Source: an uncultured Muribaculaceae bacterium
GTDB taxonomy: Bacteria; Bacteroidota; Bacteroidia; Bacteroidales; Muribaculaceae
NCBI GenBank assembly: GCA_910578075.1
Contig: CAJTPK010000002.1
Location: 62,001-126,000, forward strand
Direction: 5' to 3'
DNA: 64,000 bases
Shown here: positions 43,200 to 51,715 of the stretch, in pieces
Layout of the letters: each line of letters starts with the position of its first letter
Position numbering within the stretch: the first letter of the stretch is position 1
Program-made: the position numbers and the translations under genes
The notes under the pieces: generated by a model
Databases searched by the model: none
Seen by the model: the letters and a program-made list of their open reading frames with translations, nothing else
What the model was told of the DNA's origin: nothing

Positions 43200-44906
43200 A
43201 TGGCTAATTTCTATACAGACAACGAGTCGCTGAAACTCCACCTGAATCATCCCATGATGAAGAAGATCGTGGAGCTCAAAGAGAGAAACTTCGCCGACGC
43301 TGATAAATTCGATTACGCTCCCCAGAATTTCGAGGATGCCATGGACAGCTATGACCGTGTGCTCGAGATCGTGGGTGAGCTCTGCGGTGACATCATCGCC
43401 GAGAATGCTGAGGACGTTGATCACAACGGTCCGCGCGTTGAGAACAGCCGCGTGATTTATGCAGACGGCACCAAGAAGAATCTTGACGCCTGCCGCAAAG
43501 CCGGTCTGATGGGTATGTCGATGCCCCGCCGTCTGGGTGGTCTTAACTTCCCGATCACTCCCTACATCATGGCTGCCGATATGGTGAGCCGTGCTGATGC
43601 CGGATTCGAGAACCTCTGGGGTCTTCAGGACTGCGCGGAGACTATCTATGAGTTTGCCGACGACGCACAGAAGGAGAAATACATTCCCCGTGTATGTGCA
43701 GGTGAGACAATGTCTATGGACCTTACCGAGCCGGATGCTGGTTCCGACCTTCAGTCAGTCATGCTTAAGGCCACTCAGAAGGAGGATGGCTCATGGGTGC
43801 TGAATGGTGTGAAACGATTCATCACAAACGGAGACAGTGATATCCATCTGGTGCTCGCCCGTTCAGAGGAGGGTACAAAGGATGGCCGCGGTCTTTCGAT
43901 GTTTATCTATGACAAGCGCAACGGTGGTGTGAATGTCCGTCGTATCGAAAACAAGATGGGTATCAAAGGTAGCCCAACATGCGAGCTTGTTTACAAGGAT
44001 GCTCCCGCTGAATTGGTAGGTAGCCGCAAACTTGGTCTGATCAAGTATGTGATGGCTCTTATGAACGGTGCACGTCTCGGTATCGCCGCACAGAGTGTCG
44101 GTATCAGCGAGCATGCTTACCGCGAGGCTCTGCAATATGCCAAGGAGCGCAAGCAGTTCGGCAAAGCCATCATTGAGTTCCCCGCTGTTTCTGAGATTCT
44201 TTCAGTGATGAAAGGTAAACTCGATGCAAGCCGCACACTTCTTTATGCATGCTCACGTTTCGTTGACATGTATAAGATATATGATGATATCGCCAAGGAG
44301 CGCAAGCTTGAGGTTGAGGAGAAGAAAGAGGCTAAATTCTACAGCCGTCTTGCCGATGCCTTCACTCCGCTTGCAAAGGGAATGACATCTGAGTTCTGTA
44401 ACCAGAACGCATACGACTGCATCCAGATTCATGGCGGTTCCGGTTTCATGAAAGATTATGCTTGCGAGCAAATCTACCGTGACGCGCGCATCACATCAAT
44501 CTACGAGGGAACAACACAGCTTCAGGTTGTGGCAGCTATCCGCCACGTCACCACCGGCACATATCTTGACTGGATCAAGAACGAGGAGGCTAAGCAGGTT
44601 GTTGCGGAGGATGAGTCTGTAAAGGCAACCCTTCAGTTCATGACTCAGCAGTATGCTGATGCTGTTCAGGCAGTGATGGGTGTAGATGACACCAAGTATC
44701 ATGATTTCATGGCGCGTCGTCTTGTTGAGATGGCTGGCTATATCGTGATGGGTTATCTTCTTCTTGATGACACACAGCGCGATGCTTCTGTACGCAAATC
44801 TCTCAATGTATTCGTGAAATACGGTCAGGCAGAGGTTGCGAAGCACGCTGATTTCATCGCCAACTTCCGCCCAGAGCAGATCGAAAACTACCTCTACGCC
44901 GAGTAA
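43200..44906 (+). CDS. Acyl-CoA dehydrogenase, long form
   Basis: A 568-residue protein. The FAD domain has SMDLTEPDAGSDLQ and GVKRFITNGD; the C-terminal domain has ERKQFGKAIIEFPAV, QIHGGSGFMKDYACEQIYRD and the base Glu in SIYEGTTQLQ. It has an N-terminal part of about 80 extra residues and a C-terminal extension of about 100 as in the AidB/long bacterial ACADs. It likely passes electrons to the EtfAB encoded upstream. Chain length is not readable; a short-chain (butyryl- or acryloyl-) role is possible. Confidence 0.92.
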   Translation: MANFYTDNESLKLHLNHPMMKKIVELKERNFADADKFDYAPQNFEDAMDSYDRVLEIVGELCGDIIAENAEDVDHNGPRVENSRVIYADGTKKNLDACRKAGLMGMSMPRRLGGLNFPITPYIMAADMVSRADAGFENLWGLQDCAETIYEFADDAQKEKYIPRVCAGETMSMDLTEPDAGSDLQSVMLKATQKEDGSWVLNGVKRFITNGDSDIHLVLARSEEGTKDGRGLSMFIYDKRNGGVNVRRIENKMGIKGSPTCELVYKDAPAELVGSRKLGLIKYVMALMNGARLGIAAQSVGISEHAYREALQYAKERKQFGKAIIEFPAVSEILSVMKGKLDASRTLLYACSRFVDMYKIYDDIAKERKLEVEEKKEAKFYSRLADAFTPLAKGMTSEFCNQNAYDCIQIHGGSGFMKDYACEQIYRDARITSIYEGTTQLQVVAAIRHVTTGTYLDWIKNEEAKQVVAEDESVKATLQFMTQQYADAVQAVMGVDDTKYHDFMARRLVEMAGYIVMGYLLLDDTQRDASVRKSLNVFVKYGQAEVAKHADFIANFRPEQIENYLYAE

Positions 44907-44983
44907 TGGCTCAGGCATCATTCATGGAGTTTATATCCATGAATAATAAATAAGGTTTATATAACAGGAAGTTTATATAACTA

Positions 44984-45037
44984 ATTGCAAGGAGTTGAAT
45001 CTTAGGTATCAAACTGAAGATTCAACTCCTTTGCAAT
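44984..45037 (+). terminator. Strong hairpin after the etf operon
   Basis: ATTGCAAGGAGTTGAATCTT (44984-45003) pairs with the segment 45017-45037, with one bulged base. A T-poor end follows, so it is a weaker intrinsic terminator than its stem suggests. A second small hairpin (TTCATGGA/TCCATGAA, 44921-44943) lies just before. Confidence 0.7.
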
Positions 45038-45493
45038 TGGTTATATTATCGTCAGTCATACTGCTTTCAGACATTATTTAAACAAAATAATAGTAGTTAG
45101 GCGTTTTGAATTACAAAATATTTGCAATTTATGTTGTCGTCCTGTATTGAACCTTAATAATTTGAACGCTGAACTTCTTTGTTTCACTTTATGAACGCGG
45201 AACTCACGCGGAACTATGATATTTAGGCAAGTGTCGGGAAGAAACAAAGCGGACAAATCAGGACTGAAGTCCTGATTTGTGACGCTGAACGCAGGCGGAA
45301 CGATAGGCTTAAGAGTATAATCCCTGCTTTCAATTGACTCAATTAGCCGGGTCGTTCCGCCTACGTTCCGCACCGTTAAGAAAGCCGGAGGCATTCTTGA
45401 CAGTTGGTTTCTCCAATGGTTCGTTGGAGTTTTTCAGTATAAAAAACATACCATTTCTTCATATACTTTATGTGTTGCTTGGGCAGCGTAGTG
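45038..45493. other. Intergenic region with inverted repeat and possible decayed gene
   Basis: About 450 bases. The minus strand has an open frame of 106 codons (45394-45074; PPAFLTVRNVGG…) with no family I know for certain; its repeated words GCGGAAC and CGTTCCGCC suggest a repeat element rather than a gene. ACAAATCAGGACT (45253-45265) and AGTCCTGATTTGT (45268-45280) form a perfect 13-base inverted repeat. I do not call a gene. Confidence 0.5.
45253..45280. repeat. Perfect 13-base inverted repeat
   Basis: ACAAATCAGGACT and AGTCCTGATTTGT flank a two-base centre. It could be an operator or a hairpin; no T tract follows on either strand. Confidence 0.7.
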
Positions 45494-48436
45494 TTATCGG
45501 TGGATGAGTTTGACGGTGGTGTCGAGGGTCTGGATTATGTATAGACCAGGGGTGATGCCTGAAATTTCGGATTGGGTTGTCTCTTGAACAAGAGTGCCGT
45601 CGAGTGTGTAGACGCGGGTGGTCGATCCGGCGGGAGCGTTTCTGATGATTATTTTACCGGCTTCGGAGGTAATTTTGATCTTGTTAGTATCAGATGCTAT
45701 ATTCTCTACACCAGAATCGGAACCTCCTGTGAATTGATAATGTGCGATTGTTCCATCAGGTTTCGTGGCAAGTGTAGGATCGTCTATAGCTCCTCTCGTA
45801 GAAGCGGAGGCAATAGATCTTACGTATAAATCATATTCCGTTTCGGTCAGCATCTCTGCATTAATAATCAGTTGACGCGATTCTCCTGATGCAAGAGTCA
45901 ATTTATCGGAAGTGACTGAATTTATATTGCCGTTCTTCATATCGTATATCTGCAAATAAATCTGACCGTTAAATCCACCGGATGCGATATTTTTCACATC
46001 CAACGTAAGCTTGTTCCCATTTTGTGTCAGGTTGCAAACCTCTATCATTGGCAATCCGGCATTGCGGTCAGCATTGATAAAATGAGGTGTAGGGGTGCCA
46101 GGTAGACCTGTTGCCTTGTCAATATAATCCCAGGATTTTGGAAGTATGTCGCGTTCACCATCCGGTGTCAGGTATCTCAGATAGAAAATATATTCCCCTT
46201 CGAGAGGATATAGATTCCCCGGAAGATTTGTTGAATATGCCGAGAAATATTTTGTCGGGTCAAATGCAAACGAGGAAATCATGATCTCCTCAGCGTCAGG
46301 ATTATCTGCCTCTTTCGCGAATAGCATCATGTTTACCGGATTATAGTTGTTGTTTGACGGAGCAAAACCCTTATAGTTCGCGTTAATTCTCACTGCTATA
46401 TTGTCTTTCCAGGTCTTATGATAGTCCTGTCCATAATGCCAGTTTGAGAGCATGAGCGTTCCTGTCATGTCATATTGTAAAATCGGATAATCCACAGCCG
46501 TAGCGACTTCTATATATATCGGTTCGGGAAATATCACACGCGGATCAGTGTTCAATGAATTGGATGCAAGCACGTCAATCCGATACCGTCCCGCCGGCAT
46601 AGTGAAGTTATTCTCAGTATTTAGCGGGGGAAGAATCTCTACCACACATTCATAGTCAAGACCTGAATAGTTATGGTTATAGAGAGTTATCCTGTTTTGT
46701 GTGTTATATTTTTTACCGGTCTCAATATTGGTGAAACACAGATCGGCTGAACTTATGTCACTTGTTCCTATCGAAGACAGAAGGGAGGTTGTATTTACGT
46801 GTGCGAAGAAGGGTGCCTTGGCGATGACATCAGTCAGCGGTGTGAAAGAATTGAACGACAGATATGCCGTCTCGTCATTTCCACAGCCTTTCCCTTCAGG
46901 ATAATCCTTATATCCATATCCCGTGATTGATCCGGCAGATATTGTGAAATACGGCCGCATTGGTACCTGTGTGGCTGTTACTTCTGAATCGGTATCCATG
47001 TCGACAGTCTGTACCATCATCTCATATTCGCCATCCTCCAGATCATAGGTGGTATCGAGCCTCATGTTCCATCTCATATCTGTCCATGAGGGGAAGCATG
47101 CCCCTATAGCGGCGGATCCCAAAATATAATCTTGAGAAGGCGTGCCGATCTTGCGAAGAATTAGTCTTCTGCCGTATTTTGATTCGTCATAACTATTGGT
47201 AGTAACTGCACGTACGGCTCCTTCGATAGCTGTATTGCTATTGTAAGCAATTAGGTTTGTTGATGCTGTTGCGATATATTTCTCCTGATATTTCTCACCG
47301 TTTCTGCGAGGTTCGATGTCGCATATCATCAATTGTTTTTGATAATAACCATCATCGTTGTCTGCGAAAATTTCGGGATGGCAGAAAGTGATGTCATAAT
47401 AACCGTCAGCCTGTCCGTCCCATCCCCAGTTGACGTGAACGTAATTTTCGGAGTCGATTCCATCGAGAACAAAAATGTGGGCTGAATATGTGGAATTACT
47501 TACTCCGGTTCCGGTGTAAAGTATCGGTTTACCGGCAGATAGATTCTCCTGAATCTTCCGCATCCAATACCCTGTCGGGAGGCCATCGCGGTACAGGTAA
47601 TTGGCATTAATATTGAAAAATTTGTCAAGAGCCACTACCGGCCATTGACCGGAAGATTTATCAACGCTCCATTTTGTCATACATGCCGCTCCAGTATAAT
47701 ACATCATTTCGGCAACAGCATTTGCCTGGGATTGAGAGTACTTACCCTCAGCGTAGACATTGAGCATATTGGCGTAATCAAATTTACATTTGCTGAAATT
47801 CACACTGACTTCCTCCTGCGATCGCTCGTCAGCGTATTCAATTGTGAAATCATTGAAATTGTCAGCCATGTAATAGTGTAGCACTTGTCCTAAAGCCACT
47901 GCGTCGCACCCGGTAACCGAGCGGTATCCCTGGTACAGCGGGCATTTGCTGTTGAAAGGTTCTCCCTGTCCCCATTTGGTCCTGATGAATGGTTCGACAG
48001 GATTGATTGTAGGTATAGGGTAGGTTGGAGAGTCTTGTCCTGTAGGTCGGATTGCTCTTGTCGCCTTTCCACCTGATGCCGCCTCCTTATACCTGGCTAT
48101 AAATTCAGCCGCAGCAGGTGGCAGAGACGCCACATCGATCGTGTCGGAGATGCTGTAGCCGACCATCGGCGAATCATCCGATGAACCGGCATACAGCACA
48201 AATCCGGCGTGATTACCGGTAATCATATTGATGGCAGTTATTCCCCCTGAGAGTGTTCGGGCGTTAATACGGGAAGCCTTTTTCAATTCTGAAGAAATGG
48301 CTTTTCTTTTTGCTGAAGAGTTCCAGCGGCTGCTGAGAAAATCTTGTGCCCGGTCTTTTAATGAATTTTCTGCATAGGACGGTATTGACAAGGCAACACA
48401 CGCCGACAGGAGGGCAATGGCAGGTAATTTTTGCAT
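45494..48436 (-). CDS. C10-family (streptopain-like) cysteine peptidase, secreted, 980 residues
   Basis: A signal peptide (residues 1-22) is followed by a Spi/propeptide-like inhibitor region. The catalytic domain has Cys177 in VTGCDAVALGQVLHYY, His320 in STYSAHIFVLDG and the Trp motif HVNWGWDGQADGYYD. Both catalytic residues are kept, so it may be active. About 600 residues of beta-sandwich repeats follow. The end, VYTLDGTLVQETTQSEISG, then GLYII, resembles a type-A T9SS sorting domain. It would be exported and anchored at the surface. A two-component pair lies directly upstream on the same strand, 58 bases away. Confidence 0.88.
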   Translation of the reverse strand: MQKLPAIALLSACVALSIPSYAENSLKDRAQDFLSSRWNSSAKRKAISSELKKASRINARTLSGGITAINMITGNHAGFVLYAGSSDDSPMVGYSISDTIDVASLPPAAAEFIARYKEAASGGKATRAIRPTGQDSPTYPIPTINPVEPFIRTKWGQGEPFNSKCPLYQGYRSVTGCDAVALGQVLHYYMADNFNDFTIEYADERSQEEVSVNFSKCKFDYANMLNVYAEGKYSQSQANAVAEMMYYTGAACMTKWSVDKSSGQWPVVALDKFFNINANYLYRDGLPTGYWMRKIQENLSAGKPILYTGTGVSNSTYSAHIFVLDGIDSENYVHVNWGWDGQADGYYDITFCHPEIFADNDDGYYQKQLMICDIEPRRNGEKYQEKYIATASTNLIAYNSNTAIEGAVRAVTTNSYDESKYGRRLILRKIGTPSQDYILGSAAIGACFPSWTDMRWNMRLDTTYDLEDGEYEMMVQTVDMDTDSEVTATQVPMRPYFTISAGSITGYGYKDYPEGKGCGNDETAYLSFNSFTPLTDVIAKAPFFAHVNTTSLLSSIGTSDISSADLCFTNIETGKKYNTQNRITLYNHNYSGLDYECVVEILPPLNTENNFTMPAGRYRIDVLASNSLNTDPRVIFPEPIYIEVATAVDYPILQYDMTGTLMLSNWHYGQDYHKTWKDNIAVRINANYKGFAPSNNNYNPVNMMLFAKEADNPDAEEIMISSFAFDPTKYFSAYSTNLPGNLYPLEGEYIFYLRYLTPDGERDILPKSWDYIDKATGLPGTPTPHFINADRNAGLPMIEVCNLTQNGNKLTLDVKNIASGGFNGQIYLQIYDMKNGNINSVTSDKLTLASGESRQLIINAEMLTETEYDLYVRSIASASTRGAIDDPTLATKPDGTIAHYQFTGGSDSGVENIASDTNKIKITSEAGKIIIRNAPAGSTTRVYTLDGTLVQETTQSEISGITPGLYIIQTLDTTVKLIHR

Positions 48437-48494
48437 AGAGTATCGTTGTTTGATGTTATTTTATGACGGCTCTTGGTGGAGTACGGCTATGTTG

Positions 48495-49133
48495 TCATCG
48501 ATTTGCCGTAAGCAGCCCTTCACTGACAGCGTTCATTATAAGCTCTGCCACATTGCGGGCCTCAAGTTTTGAGAGAAGATGACGACGATGGGAGTCAACG
48601 GTGTTGACGCTTATGCCTAAGAAGCGTGCTATATCCTCTGTCGATTTTCCGGCGGCGAGAAGTTTCAATACTTCCATTTCCTTGGGAGTGGGTGGATTAT
48701 AGCCTTCGATTATTCTGACAATGGCACGCGCTTTTCGACAATAGTACATTCCGTTGTCAATCACTCCTCTCACAGCAGCCTTTATTTCATCGGCATTTAC
48801 AGATTTGAAGAGAATTCCCTCTACTTCTGCTTTGATGTAATCGCGTACATACCAAAGTTCTTCATGGATAGTATTAACTATAATTCTGACCTCAGGATGC
48901 TCTGCCCTGATAATCTTCAGCATTCCCAGCCCGTTGATATCGGGCATTTCGATATCGAGAATACATAAGTCGTAAGGATTACGTCCCATCATTTCCAAAG
49001 CCACGCATCCTCGTGTGGCAGTATCAATGACAATGTCGTAATCTGTCAAAGCATCCTTTACAATCATGGCGAGACCTCTGACCACCACATCATGATCATC
49101 AACAATAAGAATCCTAAGAGTTTTCTTGCACAT
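48495..49133 (-). CDS. LuxR/NarL-type response regulator
   Basis: A 212-residue protein. The receiver domain has the Asp pair in IVDDHD, the phosphorylated Asp in LCILDIEMPD and the Lys in LFKSVNAD. The C-terminal helix-turn-helix is KEMEVLKLLAAGKSTEDIAR, then GISVNTVDSHRRHLLSKL. It partners with the kinase gene upstream. It may control the peptidase gene downstream (inference). Confidence 0.93.
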   Translation of the reverse strand: MCKKTLRILIVDDHDVVVRGLAMIVKDALTDYDIVIDTATRGCVALEMMGRNPYDLCILDIEMPDINGLGMLKIIRAEHPEVRIIVNTIHEELWYVRDYIKAEVEGILFKSVNADEIKAAVRGVIDNGMYYCRKARAIVRIIEGYNPPTPKEMEVLKLLAAGKSTEDIARFLGISVNTVDSHRRHLLSKLEARNVAELIMNAVSEGLLTANR

Positions 49134-49272
49134 CAGCGGAATAATTTTAATATCCGACCCCTAAAGCGGAATTTTATGAGACGGACAGTTATCTCGGCAA
49201 TTATTTTGCAAATTAAATTAATTCCGAAGATTATTCTCTCATGGTTTTTCGTGATATATAGTGCTATAATCG

Positions 49273-51033
49273 CTATTTTACTGTTATTTTTAATATATTT
49301 TTTTCATTTTTTCTTTCAAACATTATCTCAGCTTTAATAGAAGCCGCCCTTTTATGTATTGTCTGCAGTCCTATGCCTGTTGAAGAACCGGAGGTGTATT
49401 CTTCTCCGTTATCTGTTATTTCCAGCATGTCGCTGTCGAGTTTGATTTCGATGGTATCTGCTGTCGAATGCCTTAAAATGTTCTGCACCCATTCCTGTAC
49501 GATTCTGTATATTTGGAATGCAGCCTCCGGATTGTCGGTGACATCACCATTGCCATTTATGGCGACAACTCCGTTACTTCCGGATGCGTAGCTATCGAGC
49601 AGCTGTCTCAATGTCAATCCCTCCATTCTGGGGGGCATCAATGTATGGGAAATTGTCCTTATGTCTGTGCGTACATTTTCAATCAACGATGTGATCTCCG
49701 TTTTGTCCGCGGATTTGGATTGAAGCAACAGTCCTATGCCTGTCAGATCGCTGCATATGCCATCGTGAAGCTCTGCCGCTACTCTGGCCCGTTCATTGTC
49801 AATGGCATTGAGCTGGTCGCGCATAGCTTTGATCTGTAGATCTCGCTTTATCTTGTTATGCCGGATTATCATGAATGCGATGATACCGCCAATAATAAAG
49901 AATGCCAGTCCTGAGATGATTACAATCCAAAGTCTCTGACGGTTTTTATCAGCTTCAAGGCGGGAGATCTTTAATTCGCGTGTCGCTGTGTCATATTTTA
50001 CGTCGAACTCGCTGAGCTGTCTGTCGATATCCGCACCATGAAGGCTGTCGGAGATAGCGATGGAACGTTCGTATGCCTCCTCCATTTTATCAATTTCTCC
50101 GAGTCCCTTGTAGTTTCTTGCCATTCTCTGGTACAGCTTGTCAAACGGCATATAGGTGCCGGCTCCTTTCATGGAAAGGATTTTGTTTTGTATGTCAAGG
50201 CTTTCTTTATATCTTTTATCCTCAGTCAACACTACATAACTCTCCTCGAGAAATCCAAGTGCCTCGACCGAACCCTCCGGCACCTGCGGTAAAATCTCTT
50301 TTCCCTTCTTGATGTAATAATCCACAGAATCCTTGCGGCCTTCCTTATGATGCATGTCAATGATGGATGCGTATGTCTTAAGGATATAGCGTGGCAAACG
50401 ATGCTTCTCAGCTATGGCTACCATTTCCCTTTCGATTGCGAGACCATCAGCATTGTCACCATTGAGAGACAGTACAATTCCCAGTGTCTGCCCGGCGTAC
50501 ATTATTGCTTCAATGTCTCCGCTCTTTTTAGCTGAATCGAAGGCTTGGCGGGCATACTTGATTGATTCAGGGAGGAGACCGTTGTTTGCATAAAGAACGG
50601 CGATTGAAGTCAGCAGGTATGATTTTTCGGAAGGTGCGTCAAGCTGTGACAATATTGTGAGAGCCTGATTGTAAAGGGTCAGGGCTTGCTTAGTATCTCC
50701 TGAGATTCTGTAGCATACCCCCATGTCGGATAATGCGCTTGCCCATGTCAACGAATCTTTAGCCTCCCGGGCCAGTTTCGCAGAGTTCCCGAATTCTGAT
50801 ATGGCCGCTTCTGTTTCCCCCTGTGCGAAATACGCATTGCCGAGGGTGTGGGCGAGTATTCCCTGTTGCTTAAGATTCGGATTGCGTATTTTCAGCGAGT
50901 CACACAGTAACACGGCATGTGCCGGATCAGTCTCTATGAGCTTATTGGCGCGTTCAATATCTATGTCGATATCTGCTGCAAGGAGAGAGAACGACAGGCA
51001 AATCTGCAAGAGCAGGGAGGCAAATTTTTTCAT
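49273..51033 (-). CDS. TPR-domain sensor histidine kinase (HisKA_3 type)
   Basis: A 586-residue protein. A signal-like N-terminus (residues 1-20) and periplasmic TPR repeats (LAHTLGNAYFAQGETEAAISEF, MGVCYRISGDTKQALTLYNQ) come first. A membrane segment LWIVIISGLAFFIIGGIIAFMI follows at about residue 375. The dimerisation helix has the phospho-His in AAELHDGICSDL, and the ATPase end has ITDNGEEYTSGSSTGIGLQTI. It is the NarX/LiaS-like class that pairs with LuxR-type regulators. It begins five bases after rpe. Confidence 0.92.
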   Translation of the reverse strand: MKKFASLLLQICLSFSLLAADIDIDIERANKLIETDPAHAVLLCDSLKIRNPNLKQQGILAHTLGNAYFAQGETEAAISEFGNSAKLAREAKDSLTWASALSDMGVCYRISGDTKQALTLYNQALTILSQLDAPSEKSYLLTSIAVLYANNGLLPESIKYARQAFDSAKKSGDIEAIMYAGQTLGIVLSLNGDNADGLAIEREMVAIAEKHRLPRYILKTYASIIDMHHKEGRKDSVDYYIKKGKEILPQVPEGSVEALGFLEESYVVLTEDKRYKESLDIQNKILSMKGAGTYMPFDKLYQRMARNYKGLGEIDKMEEAYERSIAISDSLHGADIDRQLSEFDVKYDTATRELKISRLEADKNRQRLWIVIISGLAFFIIGGIIAFMIIRHNKIKRDLQIKAMRDQLNAIDNERARVAAELHDGICSDLTGIGLLLQSKSADKTEITSLIENVRTDIRTISHTLMPPRMEGLTLRQLLDSYASGSNGVVAINGNGDVTDNPEAAFQIYRIVQEWVQNILRHSTADTIEIKLDSDMLEITDNGEEYTSGSSTGIGLQTIHKRAASIKAEIMFERKNEKNILKITVK

Positions 51034-51038
51034 GACAG

Positions 51039-51683
51039 TCAGAGTGCCTTTAACGAGGAAATGGCTTGTTGAGGGTTGTCGGAGCCGAATACATAGCTGC
51101 CGGCGACGAGGATGTCAGCACCTGCTTCTGCGAGGTTGGGAGCGGTCTTTGCATTAACACCTCCGTCAATCTCGATAAGCGCGCGGGAGCCGGACTCTGA
51201 TATCAGTTTGCGGAGCTGACGCACTTTTTCAGGGGTGTGAGGTATGAATTTCTGTCCTCCGAAGCCAGGTTCAACCGACATCAGCAGTACCATATCCAGA
51301 TCGGAGATGATGTCTGTCAGCGTGCTGACCGGTGTGGCGGGGCATAGAGTAACACCCGCTTTCATCCCTGCCTCATGGATATGCGAGATGGTGCTGTAGA
51401 GGTGTAAGCAAGCTTCCTGATGAATGTTCATCATGTCCGCTCCTATGTCGCGCACCTGTGAGATCCATTTCTCCGGTTCTACAATCATGAGATGCACATC
51501 AAGCGGCTTACGGCAGATTTCCGATACCTGCTTAAGTACCGGAAAACCGAACGATATATTAGGCACAAAGACACCATCCATGACATCAAGATGAAGCATG
51601 TCGGCATCGGAATTGTTGATCATCTCTATGTCTTTGCCGAGATTTGTGAAGTCTGCGGCGAGCATTGACGGGGAAACGAGCAT
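51039..51683 (-). CDS. rpe: Ribulose-phosphate 3-epimerase (Rpe)
   Basis: A 214-residue TIM barrel. SPSMLAADF at the start, LHLDVMDGVFVPNISFG, DVHLMIVEPEKW, MSVEPGFGGQKFI and IDGGVNAKTAP carry the metal ligands and active residues. It interconverts ribulose- and xylulose-5-phosphate. It lies 32 bases after ligA and close to the kinase gene. Confidence 0.96.
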   Translation of the reverse strand: MLVSPSMLAADFTNLGKDIEMINNSDADMLHLDVMDGVFVPNISFGFPVLKQVSEICRKPLDVHLMIVEPEKWISQVRDIGADMMNIHQEACLHLYSTISHIHEAGMKAGVTLCPATPVSTLTDIISDLDMVLLMSVEPGFGGQKFIPHTPEKVRQLRKLISESGSRALIEIDGGVNAKTAPNLAEAGADILVAGSYVFGSDNPQQAISSLKAL

Positions 51684-51715
51684 TGTTTTAAGTATTAGGT
51701 GTTAGGTATTAGTGA

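Noticed and set aside
44907..45493. tRNA or small RNA gene in the gap after the dehydrogenase
   Set aside because: No cloverleaf or known RNA signature; the hairpins are better read as terminators or repeats.
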